Shown here: positions 12,001 through 23,227 of the stretch, piece by piece
Layout: each line of letters starts with the position of its first letter
Position numbering within the stretch: the first letter of the stretch is position 1
DNA from: Lycium barbarum
Taxonomy: Eukaryota; Streptophyta; Magnoliopsida; Solanales; Solanaceae
Reading direction: 5' to 3'
DNA length: 64,000 bases
Assembly (NCBI RefSeq): GCF_019175385.1
Contig: NC_083340.1
Coordinates: 13,900,336-13,964,335, forward strand
Notes under the pieces: generated by a model
The model's database searches: none
What the model was told of the DNA's origin: nothing
What the model saw: the letters and a program-made list of their open reading frames with translations, nothing else
Translations under genes and position numbers: made by a program

Positions 12001-15000
12001 TATGAAGAGTTCATTTTTTTCTTTTGGGGATATGGTAAATTCCATGGCGAAACCCCCAACCTGAAGAGCAAGCGGGACGTTCACATTTTTGCTCGTTGGT
12101 AACTAGAACCCCCAACCATATGGTTGGAGGTGGAGGATCTTTGCCACCAGACTATCCCTCGTCAATTTGCTGACCATGGGGTTGTGCATAGTAGTTAGAT
12201 TGGGAATTGAGTAGGTCAGCAATATAGGAGCAATATCCTGGACATAGGAAGATTAGCTTTTAACACTGGTGTTTTAGGAAAGCGATAGGTGTAAAATTGC
12301 ACTAGTGGCTGGGACGACTAAATTGATTGTTTTAATAGCTTTTTGTCGAAAGCATGAATTTGGAAATAAAGAACTATTTTATGCTTAACCGTACCACTTG
12401 TTTTTTTTGGAATTAATCAATTTACATATGCATTTTATCTCATTTTGTAAAGGACATTTTGTTTTTGTTGTGGATGTAATTAGGGTCTCCAGCGTGTAGT
12501 TTCAATATCATAGATTGACATTATCTGTGACCAGTTTAAAACGACAACTGATTGGTTATCAAACTTTTTAATGAGTGGCTTTCATAAGACATATTGCGCG
12601 TGCCTATCAAGATTTATAAAAAATTAATTGCACCATGGTTTGTATGCTGCAAAATAAGAAAAAAAATTGGGTAGGTTATACACATCTTTTGACAAGGTAT
12701 ACCATGGTAGATACATATCTTTACTTTTTGTTGCCCATGGTGCTTGGATTTGTATCTACTAAAGGGCCTTGCTGGTGGAGCACACTTTTTGCATCAATTT
12801 TTGTTACAGCTTGGCAGAACATTGATGCAGTTCGAATACGTTGTTTTTCTAGCTTTATCTGTCTTTGTTAAAAGTTGACTTCTATTAAATTCTGAGTCCT
12901 GTGAATTTTCAGTTGACTATGCAATATAATGTGAATCTGTTTCCCATCTTCAGGACATAGCTTCAAAGATAATGGCTTTCGCCCAGCAAGGTCCACGTAC
13001 AGTTTGTATTCTATCTGCAAATGGAGCCATCTGTAACGTCACCCTCCGCCAACCAGCAATGGGGGGTGGCACTGTGAGTTACGAGGTTTGCATGCACTTT
13101 CCTAAGATTATTTCTGTACTGTTATCTCAATGCATATAGTTATCCCTAAATGAGATAGTAGTATAAATAATATGCTTCTTACGTCTTATATACATACTTT
13201 CATCTTACATTTGACTTTAGTAACTTTGAGAAAAAAAGAATCTTGACGTAGCATAGTTTGGACTATTTCCTATAATCCTGCTAAGTTGGTTGTTTAATTG
13301 AATCCCCTTTTAACCAATCTCAGTGGAGACCAACAAAAAAAAAAAAAACACTAGGTGCTACTGATTTCTTCACATCTGCCTAAGCCTTGTGAGCAGAGTT
13401 ATGTGGTACCTGTTTTGGTGGAAGGTAGCAGGTGCCCCTTGGAATAATTGAGGTGCGAGCGAGCTTAGCCTGGACACCGCTGTCGTAAACAAAAAATTGA
13501 TTCCTCTTTTAAATGATTGTTAAAAAATTGAATGCAGATTTCAACTTATAGAATTGTTTGGTAATAGAAGCGACATCTCTTTTTCTGCTTTTTAATTCAA
13601 TCCCTCCTTTTTGTGCCATTTCATGTTAGAAGTCTAGTCCTTGCTTTTCATGTGCAGTGTTGTGCAATGAGTGTGGTTAAAACAGGTTGAAATACTGGAA
13701 AATCTTCAATGGATAGTATTACATTCATAATGCTTGAACTTGTCCTGCTTAGATTTTTTTATTTGGATGAGCTTTAATGCAGCTGATCTCAAGTGAGCTT
13801 CTGTTGATTGGTTCTTCTGTACATGCGAACTTTTAACTTGTGGTTCTACTTGGCTTGCTTCAATTTGCGATTTGACAAAGCTTTATAACCTGCTAGGCCA
13901 AACTTTTAAGATCTGCATATTTAAAAAGTATTTTTTTTTATCAAATGGAGTTTTAAGGAAAGTTCTCCCAGGTAGTAGCAGTTTCCCCCGCGTTTGACTG
14001 GCACGAAATTTAAGAAAGATTTTTGGAATTTGTTGTCTAAAACAAGCCATAGACATTTGTATGGCTATAAATTATCTCATAGGGGTAAAATAGAAAGTTA
14101 GTTAAATTGTCTCTAATAAGGAAGTATGCCATCATTTTGGCACATACTAGAAAGGAAAGTATGACACATAAATTGGGACACAAGGAGTATGTAAGTTTTT
14201 AGGGTTAATTTTGAGATGCCTCCCTCCAAATTTGGCTTCGTAACTAACATTCCTTATGGTTGCGCTTACCTCCATTAGTTTGATTTATTTGAGCAATTGT
14301 TATAACTCATTTATCATGAATGTAAAATAATTACAATCTGACCAATTTGCTCTCTCCCTGCCCCATCACGTCAATCCCACGAGCATCTTAAACTCCCTTG
14401 GCCCCAATTTTATGTGACACTCTATCCTTCTTTTTAGACAGTTCCAAAAAAAAAAATGACACTTTTCTATATTTAATAACAATTTAACTTTAAAATACCT
14501 ATTTTACCCTTAGTGAGATGATATATTGCCACACAAATATATATGACTTATTTTAGACCACAAGTTTTAAAGTCTTCCTTTATTCTTAAACTCCATGCTT
14601 AGTCACACACCTTCACATAAATTGGGACAGAGGGAGTATGCCACTATTTTGAATTATTAAAAAAATAATCAATAACTAAGTGAAACCAACCACAGCCTAG
14701 TGAAAGAACAAGACAAAAACAACAAAATTAAGTAAACAATAAACACAAGTGTTATATGAACTCTGGTCTGGAATGTTATGCTTTACTGCTTTACCTCGAA
14801 GAAAGCAGGAGTTTGTATGAACATGGTGGAATGCTGAAATAATAAACTCTAGCATACATCTTCAGCAGGTACAATTTTTTGGTTTCAACTAAATATTAGG
14901 GAAATGGATGAATATTTTACCATAAGCTGATAAATGTCCTTTTATTTTCAATGGAATTAATTTTAGAGATTCTGAGACCATGTAAATGGTATGCTATAAC

Positions 15001-16675
15001 TGATGAAAGATGTAAAAGTTTGCAGCTCAAACTCAAATGCCCCGTTTCTATGATTTAGGGGTAATATTACTCACAAAAGTGTAACATTAGGAAGGGAAAA
15101 TTGGTCAGATATAAAACATTAGTGATAAATAGTTTAAAATAGTAGTTACTAAAAAAGCTAAATATGGGAGACTAGCACAATATGGAGAAATACAAGGGAG
15201 GTTAGTGTTGATATCAAACCTGGAGGGAATTCCCTGGAACTCTCAAGTCTTTGATTAAGTTTTTCAGTTTCATTTAATTAACAACAACAACAACAACATA
15301 CCTAGTGTAATCTCACAAGTGGGGTCTGGGGAGGGTAGAGTGTACGCATAGACCTTACTCCTACCTTGGGAGGTAGATAGGCTATTTCTGATAGACCCTC
15401 GGAATTTCATTTAATTTACATGTAAAAATAAAATCACAAAATAGAGGGAAAGCATGTTTATGAGATTTTGGTCATAGATGTGCAGTCGACTATGCATGAG
15501 GTTAGTTTTTGTTCGTTCAGTTGAAATTGGTAAATGCAAAATTTGTGTAATGGTACCTGTCTTGAAAAATATACAAAGCTTCTACTTCTGCTTCCAAGGA
15601 GAAGCCACTTTTTTTTCCATTTGTTCTCCACGAAAAAAAAAGACTTATGCGTCTACTCAAAAGCATTTTTTCTTCTCATAAATTTGGCCAAGCGCCTTAA
15701 TTTCCCAAAACAAGCACATTTTTTCTTTTAAAAATTCTTCACTTTTGTCTCATAGAAACTTGAAGGGAGCCTTACAGTTGCCCCCATGTGACCTATAGGT
15801 CATGGGTTCGAGTCAACATCTTGATGTTTCGTGCAACCTCTCTCTTTTTTTTTTTTTGACTCCTAGAAACGTGACCAAACATGTTATTAGTCAGCTGATC
15901 ACATGTGAGCTTCATTACATTGGTTCATTTGTGCATATGATCCCGTGGAGCTTAAATGGAAGCTTAATTTATCAGTGAACTTTTCTAGAACATGGTGTTG
16001 CTAATCTGATTATGAGTTGCCAATGGATGAGCTAGGTGGTTGATGCACTTGTAATGCACATAATTATATATTTTATCTATAATAGTAATCTCATATGATA
16101 CATGTATTTTTTTCTTTGATAAGTAATCTCATGATATTTAAGCTGTTACTTTTATATGCAGGGCCGATTCGAAATAATCTCATTAACAGGTTCCTTCTTG
16201 CGGTCGGAAAGTAATGGAAGCAGCGGACCAAATGGTCTAAGTGTGTCACTGGCTGGATCAGATGGTAGAGTATTGGGTGGTGGAGTTGCAGGAATGCTTA
16301 TGGCTGCCACACCTGTGCAGGTCCGCTACTCTTTCTGGCTTTATACGGCTCCTCCCCTCTTGTTTGAATGCAGAACGTGTCATTAAACTGTTTTAAGTTC
16401 ACGACCAGGTAATCGTGGGTAGCTTCATTGCTGAAGGGAAAAAGCCCAAGTCTAAGGCGCCACCTTCGACACCACCACCATCCAATATGTTGAATTTTGG
16501 TGCTCCCGCCACAGACGAGAGCCCGCCTTCTCAAGGTGATGATGCCTCAAATGACTCGTCTGATGAAAATGGCGATGGTCCTTTCCACCATGAACAAGGA
16601 CCTTATGGTAATGCTGGCCAACCAATGCATGGTATGTCAATGTATGCAAATATGGGCTGGCCAAAATCACTGTGA
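9097..16675 (+). CDS. AT-hook motif nuclear-localised (AHL) protein, 5 exons
   Basis: Joined exons 9097-9787, 9925-9977, 12954-13085, 16162-16320 and 16409-16675 give a 433-residue protein with no internal stop; every junction obeys GT-AG and keeps frame. Residues about 10-115 are a His/Gln/Pro-rich tail. Two AT-hooks follow: RGRPRKY near residue 161 (type II) and RGRPPGSGK near 216 (type I). The PPC/DUF296 domain spans about 237-365 and includes GFTPHVITV and GRFEIISLTG. The two hooks plus an intron-containing gene fit the type III, clade B AHL group. AHL proteins bind AT-rich DNA in the nucleus through the hooks and form trimers through PPC to tune transcription in growth and development. 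The C-terminal 80 residues are Pro/Ser/Asp-rich and probably disordered. Introns 2 and 3 are each about 3 kb because of inserted SINEs and MITEs; none disturbs an exon. The frame running past 9787 is intron read-through. Confidence 0.95.
9118..9440 (+). repeat. CAC/CAA/CAG trinucleotide-rich tract in AHL exon 1
   Basis: Interrupted runs of CAC, CAA and CAG codons encode the His/Gln-rich N-terminal tail. Codons are mixed rather than uniform, so the amino-acid tract is probably conserved by selection rather than by recent slippage alone. Length variation between accessions is likely here. Confidence 0.8.
11479..11746 (-). mobile_element. SolS-like tRNA-derived SINE with perfect 16-bp TSD
   Basis: The SINE body is 11495-11730. 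It is flanked by identical 16-base target duplications AAAGTTACTTACTTTT (11479-11494 and 11731-11746). On the minus strand it begins with a pol III box A-like TTGGCCTGGTGGT, followed by a box B-like AGTTCGAAACC, and ends in a short A-rich tail. This is the plan of a tRNA-derived SINE of the Solanaceae SolS type. It lies in AHL intron 2, in antisense to the gene. The intact duplication suggests a fairly recent insertion. Confidence 0.9.
12046..12190 (-). mobile_element. Probable SINE head fragment
   Basis: The minus strand has a box A-like TAGTCTGGTGGCA followed by a degenerate box B region (GGTTGGGGGTTCTAG), and then a GAGCAA-containing body. This matches the layout of Solanaceae SINEs. No A tail or target duplication was found, so it is a weak call. 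Confidence 0.4.
13351..13497 (+). mobile_element. SINE fragment (SolS-like 3' body)
   Basis: The text 'ctaggtgctactgatttctt', then 'gcctaagccttgtgagcaga', a GGTGGAAGGTAGCAGGT core and a 3' end 'gtcgtaaacaaaaaattg' reads like the body and tail of a common Solanaceae SINE. The 5' tRNA-like part is missing. It lies in AHL intron 3. Confidence 0.6.
13990..14192. mobile_element. Stowaway-like MITE
   Basis: The right end ATAAATTGGGACACAAGGAGTA is a good Stowaway terminus; the left end (CCCGCGTTTGACTGGC) is degenerate. The interior 'tttgtatggctataaattat' matches the copy at 7970. It lies in AHL intron 3. Confidence 0.6.
14398..14640. mobile_element. Stowaway-like MITE
   Basis: The left end CTTGGCCCCAATTTTATGTG and the right end CACATAAATTGGGACAGAGG, followed by GAGTA, are inverted repeats. 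The interior contains 'ttttagaccacaagtttt', shared with the other Stowaway copies in the window. It lies in AHL intron 3. Confidence 0.75.
15268..15416 (-). mobile_element. TS-type SINE with 12-bp TSD
   Basis: The SINE body is 15280-15404. Both sides carry TTTCATTTAATT (15268-15279 and 15405-15416), a perfect 12-base target duplication. The minus strand ends in TTG repeats and holds the TS 3' body (GGTAGGAGTAAGGTC and GTACACTCTACCCTC). It is truncated at its 5' end. It lies in AHL intron 3, opposite to the gene. Confidence 0.85.
15749..15874 (+). mobile_element. Au-like SINE, truncated, with T-rich 3' end
   Basis: The SINE body is about 15764-15859. It begins GGGAGCC, has a box B-like ATGGGTTCGAGTC and ends in a run of T, as Au SINEs do. 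Imperfect 15-base duplications flank it (CTCATAGAAACTTGA and CTCCTAGAAACGTGA, 13 of 15 identical). Its middle is deleted. It lies in the sense orientation in AHL intron 3. Confidence 0.7.
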
Positions 16676-18429
16676 AAACACTTTTTTAGTTGAAATGATA
16701 TTGCCAAGGGTAATTTGACTTCCTCATTCCCCTGCAACAGAGTTGGCAGTTTGATTCGCGATGCTAACAGGCAGAGTATAGGCGTTTCTTGATTTCTCGA
16801 CTTGAGAGCTTATTTCCATTTTTTTTCCCCTTATCTGTTTTCCCCGCTTGTTTTTTTTTTTTTCGTAACTTGGGTATGTAGTTGATTTGTACTAGCTGAG
16901 GTGAAAGGCGTGGCTGATTTACAAAAAACCATTTTCATGGTTTCTTTGCCACCACGGTCTTAGACTCTTAGTAGTATATGTTAGGTGACATTTGGTTGAG
17001 TATTTACTGCCATATCGTTAGAGTTTAACTTTTAGGAATTATTAGATGGTTAGAAATTTTTCTAATGTGGAGTATTTTCTATTTTTCTTCACTTGACTTC
17101 TCGTTAGCCGCTAAGGTTAGAAATAATTATTGCTTGAACAATCATGATGAGTAATCAAACATGGCTACCAATATTATTTAGTACTTGATCTCACGTTTAT
17201 TGTGAGAGATGCTGAACAATTTATGATTTCACCCGGGACATGAGTATCTCATAAAATCTACAAATAGATCTCAATTCCTTCTTTACGACGTGCTTCCTTA
17301 TCTTATTGACGAATAAGAAGAATTGAAATACAGCTACAACCCCCACCCCCCTTCCCCACACCCCCTAACCCAATTTTAGAAAAGTTCACTTTTAAGGTCA
17401 CCTAGAAAAATAATTATAGGTAAACTGTCCATAATAAGTTAAGTGAGTAAAAAATAATGTAGGTAACTTGTCCATTATAAGTGAATTGAGTAGAAAATAA
17501 AGTAGGTAACTTGTTGGTAAAGGTTAAATTACAATGATATCATAGGTTTTCCTTTTCCTTTAAATGGTAGTGTATATAAGTTAAATGCAGAGTGACTGGA
17601 TTAGAAGATTGTTTAGGGAGATCGAATTATACAAAAGACATAAATTAAGCAAGAAAATTACTGCTTCTGTTACAGCATGTCCTTAAGTTTCACCGAGTTG
17701 GATAAGGTAATTTTTGACTAAAAGTTTCATGTAAATCCATTGCTAATGTAAAAAAAATTAAAATTGCTACTTGTAGTTCTTTTGTTTAGTTTTTAAATAT
17801 CTAAATTTTAGGTCAAGGGACATAATTTAACACTCATACAAATAACCTTCATCACTCTTAACACTAACTAAATTTATGACTTCATTATGCAACAAGAAAA
17901 AATAAAATAAAAATAAAAATAAATTTCTTCCCATTCAGCTAAAGAGATTACATATTTTTACTCTATGTTATATGAAATTCTTTTGAGAAATTCGAAAGGG
18001 GACTATTGAGCTGTAGACGCGTAATGGTGATGGTTTTGCCGTCCACGCAATTGTAACCTTGGCCGACACCCTCATATCTTTTGGTTCTATCACGACCCAA
18101 CACGGCTATATGTTTACCAGTTATCACTCCTTCCTAGAACCATCTCTATTTGAATTTCATAGTTATCTACTTTTTAAGACGTACGACAGCACACTTAATG
18201 AAATTCAAATTTCACGAAATGGGATCTGAGGAGGGTAGAGTGTATTTACCCTACTTAGGAGGTAGAGCGACTGTTTTCGTTAAAATCTCTAGATTTGTTT
18301 GCTTGATAAAAATTTCATGATACTATTTGGTTCATATTAAATTAGCTGTCCAACTTATATGTTTGTTTATTTACTTATATCTTATTTTGATTCACTAATT
18401 GATTTAACTAATTTTCATACTCTATTTAG
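16676..18429. other. AHL 3' flank and intergenic DNA
   Basis: The first part must hold the AHL 3' UTR, but no single poly(A) signal stands out. A weak TS-SINE-like scrap (GGAGGGTAGAGTGTATTTACC) occurs at 18231-18285. No gene is seen. Confidence 0.5.
17416..17515. repeat. Short 43-bp tandem repeat
   Basis: The word TAGGTAAACTGTCCATAATAAG recurs with a few changes about 43 bases later, and its first 11 bases start a third time near 17503, giving just over two copies. The repeat is non-coding. Confidence 0.6.
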
Positions 18430-18909
18430 TATTCCCTTCGCCCCAAAAAGATTGTCTTACTTTTATTATTAGTTTGCTAAACAATTTATTTCTATGAGAT
18501 GATTTATAACCAAACAAATATCTAATACTTATTTTGAACCACACATTTCAAAAAAATTTCATTATTTCTTAAATTTTGTGCTTAGTTAAACTAAGGCGCC
18601 ATTTGGCCATAAAAATTATTCATTTTTTTCCGGAATTTTTTTTTCACTTTTTTCACTTTTGGGTGTTTGGCCATAAATATTCCGAATACAACTTGAAGTT
18701 GTATTCCGGAATACCAAAAACTTAAAAAACTTGTTTTTCAAAATTTTTTCACTTTTTTACAACCACATTTCACCAAAAGCTACAATTTCAAAAACTATGG
18801 CCAAACACAACTCCAACTCCAACTTCAAAAATTCCGAAAAAAGTGAATTTATTTTTGATATCTATGGCCAAACGCCTACTAAGATAATCTTTTTGGGACG
18901 GAGGTAGTA
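18430..18909. mobile_element. Stowaway MITE interrupted by MITE copy B
   Basis: The left end ATTCCCTTCGCCCCAAAAAGAT and the right end ATCTTTTTGGGACGGAGGTAGTA are inverted repeats. The interior is split by a second MITE (18595-18876). The short word ACTAAG is present on both sides of the inner element. Confidence 0.75.
18595..18876. mobile_element. TIR MITE, copy B
   Basis: This is the same family as 5061-5350, with ends GGCGCCATTTGGCCATA and TATGGCCAAACGCC. It shares the internal AATACAACTTGAAGTTGTATT hairpin. It is inserted in a Stowaway element, so it transposed later than its host. Confidence 0.8.
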
Positions 18910-19282
18910 TGTAATATTGTTGGTATATGGCCCTGATGTGTCCAGTTCAAGTCAGATTCAGTTCTACGACCATGATCAGTGTCCAGGAAGGTAAAGTCTA
19001 ATACCTAAGTGATGCTTTAACCAGCTATTCCACCAATCTCTGCCAAAATCTGGTAATGTTTAGTTATATTTGGACCGACCTCTTTGGCATGCAAGCTAAT
19101 TGGCTGAAAATGAGTTGGAGTAGAAGGAAAATATATAGAGTTCAAACGAACTTGACCCATGAAAGCGCATCTACAATTTTGTTTTATTTTTTATACGGAA
19201 TTCTACTTGAGTTTCTTCAAAGCAAATGGTTCGGCTACTTATAATTTAAGTCAAAATATCGTAAACGAGTTTTGAAATCTCT

Positions 19283-19813
19283 GTAACGGCACCCGCATAT
19301 AACAATAACTATCTATAACAACTAAGTTTTTTCGGAGCCAATTTTTTATGTTATATTTTACTTCTCTATAACAACATTTCATCTATAACAACAACAACTA
19401 TCTTTATAACAGTACTTTCTTTGTAAAATTACCCCCCATATAACAGTTATTTTCTTTTTTTAGTAATATAATAATTAACCATCTTTATAAAAATAGAATA
19501 TCTATGATTACCAGTAATAAGTGTATAGATTTTGACCAAATATTTGATCATTTAATACACTATTTATGACAAAAAATATCATATAAATATATATATTTTC
19601 ATTATTAAACAATTTTCCTTCGTTGTACAGAGTGTTATCAAGCTTAGAAATTGACAATTAAAAATGAAAATTGAATTTTATGCATCTTTTTTGCCTATAA
19701 CAACGAAATATTATTTAAATGTCAATGCTGTTATAGGTTTATAACAACCATTTTCTATAATAACTGAAAAATTTCGAACCCAACGATGCTGTTATAGAGA
19801 GGTTTGGCGGTAC
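19283..19813. mobile_element. TIR element rich in TATAACA words
   Basis: The left end GTAACGGCACCCGCATATAACA and the right end (reverse complement GGTACCGCCAAACCTCTCTATAACA) are imperfect inverted repeats. The interior repeats CTATAACAAC many times and has no coding frame. It is probably a MITE; the superfamily is unknown to me. Confidence 0.55.
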
Positions 19814-21228
19814 CTTTTACCATTTCTATTGAAAAAAACATAGTAGTATTTTCTATATAATGTTATAAGATCAAATGTTTCCATGTAATTGCGCGCGCGT
19901 GACAAATAACTAGTTGCTCCATAATTTTAATTCATGGCATGAAAAGAAGGGAAAAGGTGGAAATTCCCTCATCATCTATTATCACAAGTTGAGAAGTTCG
20001 TCATATGTGCACATTATCTGCTACTACTATGTAAAGCTAAAGATATAACATAAGACTTTCCAAAGTTTCCTCATTTTCTAATGTTTTCATTTGGACTTTA
20101 TAAATGTGAATTGTGATGAATAATCTTTATTTAATCCTGATAAAATTATAATATATATATATATATATATTGTCTAAGCCTTGTTAACATCAAATGCAAT
20201 TTATAGGTGCCCCATCCATTTAACATGGGAAGTCGGCTTTGTTTGTTAAACGCGCTTTGAAATAATTGGTGTGTAATCTCTATCTCCAACTGGCTCTTAT
20301 GGCCATACGTGTTTAAATGTAAGATGAAGCGTTGTTTCAAGTTAAGTTTGGGACCACCAAGGGAGTTGTGAATGGATGAAACTTTTTCACATGTAATACT
20401 GGTTTGGCTTCGAATTTAGAAATGAACAATTCCTAATAGAAAGCACTTCCTAATAGAAAGTACTTCCTTTTTTATGAATCGTACGTGGCAAAAACTCAAA
20501 TTAATTGTGTTAGTGGGTACCATAGAGCGATAGTTTAACTACAAGTAAAAAAAAAAAGGGTAAGATAATAGGGACCATCATCATGGAATGTGGTATTAAA
20601 AATTGGGATTCCTCCTCTTTATTCAAGTCTTAAAAATGAATAATTTTTTATAGGAAACATATTAACCTGCATTGATCTAATAAAAAATAATCAAAATTAG
20701 TTAGATTAGTGAATTTCGGACATCAAATTCTTAAAATTAAAAATTAAAAAAAAGAAAAAAAAAAAAAGGAAGAAGAGATGGGACCAAGTCACACAAATGG
20801 CAACCTTGTCACCAATGCTATTTGACAAGCTTCATTGGACCTACCATTTGTATGCTTATCTGTCACCTTCCATATTCCTACCACCCAAAAAAAAAGTAAA
20901 ATTTAGGAAAATTTTCTTCTCACTCAAACGGTTCTCTTTCCACGAAAACTACCATTGAAAACTACACCAATTATATAAATTAGAATGTCTATATATTCTT
21001 TGTTTACATATGCATACTTACACTAGCCGTTGGCTGGCCAATTCAACTTTACTCTCATCAAGAAATCTTCTTTCCTTAATTTCTTCCATTTCATTCCCAA
21101 AACAACCTCCAAGAAAAGGTTAAAGGATCTCATACAAGTAGTATATACATAAAAGTGACCATTACTAGCTAGAGAAGTACTTTTCTACCTTTGCTTGTGT
21201 TTTTTTTTGTTTTTTAATATTTCACTTC
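19814..21228. other. Upstream region of the SAUR-like gene
   Basis: AT-rich DNA without a gene. It holds a short (AT)n run at 20149-20170, poly-A-rich stretches near 20545 and 20750, and a TATA-like ATTATATAAAT at 20970-20980. The last is about 250 bases before the ATG and is a plausible core promoter, but this is not proven. Confidence 0.45.
20149..20170. repeat. (AT)n microsatellite
   Basis: Eleven uninterrupted AT units in AT-rich intergenic DNA. Confidence 0.85.
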
Positions 21229-21600
21229 ATGGATTGCATAGTTTTGCCGGTTGCAATCTTGACAAGGCGGTGCTCCGGCCGATTACTTGGCTATAGGCCA
21301 CTAGCGGAAGATTATGGTGATTCAGATGATCTGATAACTGTGCTGGTGGGAAAAGAGAAGAGAGAATTCTTGGTGGAGCCATTTGTGTTGGAAGAAAGTC
21401 CATTTAGAATTTTGATTGAAATGGTGAGGAAAGAGGATAGAGGAAGAGTAAAAGAAAATATTAGAACCAAGAAAGTAATTTATGTGGATGTGGATGCTAT
21501 ATTGTTTGAGCACATGTTATGGTTGATGCAAAATGATTGCTCTTCTTTGTTTAAGCTCAATCTTAAGGAGATCATTGAATTCTATGCCCAAGATATATAG
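21229..21600 (+). CDS. SAUR-like auxin-responsive protein
   Basis: A single-exon frame of 123 residues, the normal size and gene structure for small auxin up RNA proteins. The core begins at residue 38 with VLVGKEKREFLVEPF and continues with a Leu-Glu-Glu-Ser-Pro-Phe stretch. After a charged spacer come VIYVDVDAILFEHMLWLM and LKEIIEFYAQD. These match the divergent SAUR group whose C-terminal half carries an 'ILFEHMLWLM' motif. SAUR proteins act near the plasma membrane and nucleus; many promote cell expansion by inhibiting PP2C.D phosphatases that act on the plasma-membrane H+-ATPase. That function is family knowledge and is not shown for this divergent group. The ATG is the first in the frame and follows an AT-rich leader. 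The gene is intact and isolated, with no neighbour within 4 kb except transposons. Confidence 0.85.
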   Translation: MDCIVLPVAILTRRCSGRLLGYRPLAEDYGDSDDLITVLVGKEKREFLVEPFVLEESPFRILIEMVRKEDRGRVKENIRTKKVIYVDVDAILFEHMLWLMQNDCSSLFKLNLKEIIEFYAQDI

Positions 21601-22801
21601 TTGAAATGAAGAGACAATTGATTACTTATTAATCATTATGAAGATAACAAATTAAAGAGGTACTATATATGAGTACTGTTTTTCCTTCTTCCTTTTTACT
21701 CCTTTTTTGGTAGGACTTTTTTGGTCTTAATTTAACTCAATTTTACATTATGGGGTTGACAAAAAGTTTCGAACAGAAAAGATACTATGGACATGTAGAA
21801 ACAATTGATACTTCGCAAAAAAGAATGTATATCAAATTAGCCATTAATTAATAGCTAGTATACTTTGGTTTCTCTTGTATGTAATTTCCATCTAATATAA
21901 TGGTGCTTCTAAATTTATGATTATCTTCTTCTTGGGTATCACTTTCTACGCTCTGGCTGTATACATGATTATGTTTGATCTTTTAAAAGAAGTAATTTAT
22001 GTTAACGAAGTGAAGAAACTTCTTCCTGTATATCTTACAAATTGACTTCATAAGTAAACAAGATTTCAGCAATTTGAGAAGCTACTTATTACCAGACAAC
22101 AATAAGAGCCTAAATAAGCTGGATGAATATTTCTTTCTTGGACTGTTTGTGTTTTTTTTTTTTTAATACCATGGTGTTCAAGTTATCTTGCGTGAGCCTC
22201 GGTTAATTTATAAAGTACTTATTATCACTCACCAATCTTTTTGCCTCCGTTGGAATTGAAACCTGATATCTAAAAGAATAATTTCATTATTGATTTCAAT
22301 TTTATACACTACGGTGTAAAAGACCTTTAACCTATCAGATAATTTTATTTGTCGTAACAAGTCAATGACCATGTAATGCAGGTTACTAATCTATACTTAC
22401 CATGAAAAGTTGCATTAATTAACCTTTTAGGTTATTTGATGGTGTAAATTTTATATACAGTATATATCATTGTTATATATTAGTTAATTAAACTCTTCCA
22501 TTACAACTGGATAAGTGATGCCTCATCTTCTTCAATTCCTTAGATACAAGTTGAAAAGTTCAATTTTGTATCTAATTATGTTGAATAAGTACTCTCTATT
22601 TGAGGATGTAGACAAGAAAGCCGTGTCACCACCTTATGTAGTCAAAAGGCTGTAAGCACGTTAAGCTTTAATAATAGAGGCAGTCTACAACAAAGTGCTC
22701 CTCGACAACTGTCAAACTCTCAAGCACAATTAATTTGGCAAGCGAGGTTTTTCTTGCTCTCTTTTATTTTTATTATTACTTATTTTTATTATTATTATAA
22801 T
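21601..22801. other. SAUR 3' flank and intergenic DNA
   Basis: No gene or recognised repeat. The frequent AATATAATGG and ATTAATTAA words are ordinary AT-rich flank. Confidence 0.5.
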
Positions 22802-22806
22802 CATTC

Positions 22807-23186
22807 TGTTAGTAGAATTGCAGGAACTCAATATAATTCGGGTAATTCTGTGCCAATACAGGAGTTATTCAGAGATAATTCGAGTTGATCAGCTATAGAA
22901 ATGGAAGAGAGAAAATGGAATAGAAGTAGAATAGAATTTGTGTATTGTATTTTCATAGATGATTCTCATGTAGTGTATTACAATGCTTTATAGAGAATGA
23001 ATTACTAATCTTAACTGAATCTAAGTCATAACTGACTAACTAGTTTCTAACAACTTGCTCTCTAACTAACTAGTGTAACAGTAACTAACTTTCCCGCCAA
23101 TAGCTAATTCAACTAACTATCAACTAACTTTTGGAATTCCACTGTAACTAACTCATTTCCAACTGCTGATACTTATTCATGTATCA
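22807..23186 (-). repeat. Reina 3' LTR
   Basis: 380 bp; pairs with 53864-54198. It contains an extra segment near 22831-22862 that the other LTR lacks. It is rich in CTAACTAACTAG words. The polypurine tract on the minus strand (GATGAGGGGACTAC) lies just inside it at 23187-23200. Confidence 0.9.
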
Positions 23187-23227
23187 GTAGTCCCCTCATC
23201 AAGAGATCTTTGACCTCAAGGATCAAA

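Noticed and set aside
12635..12871. 78-codon frame in AHL intron 2
   Set aside because: No similarity to known domains, lies in an intron and has no regulatory context.
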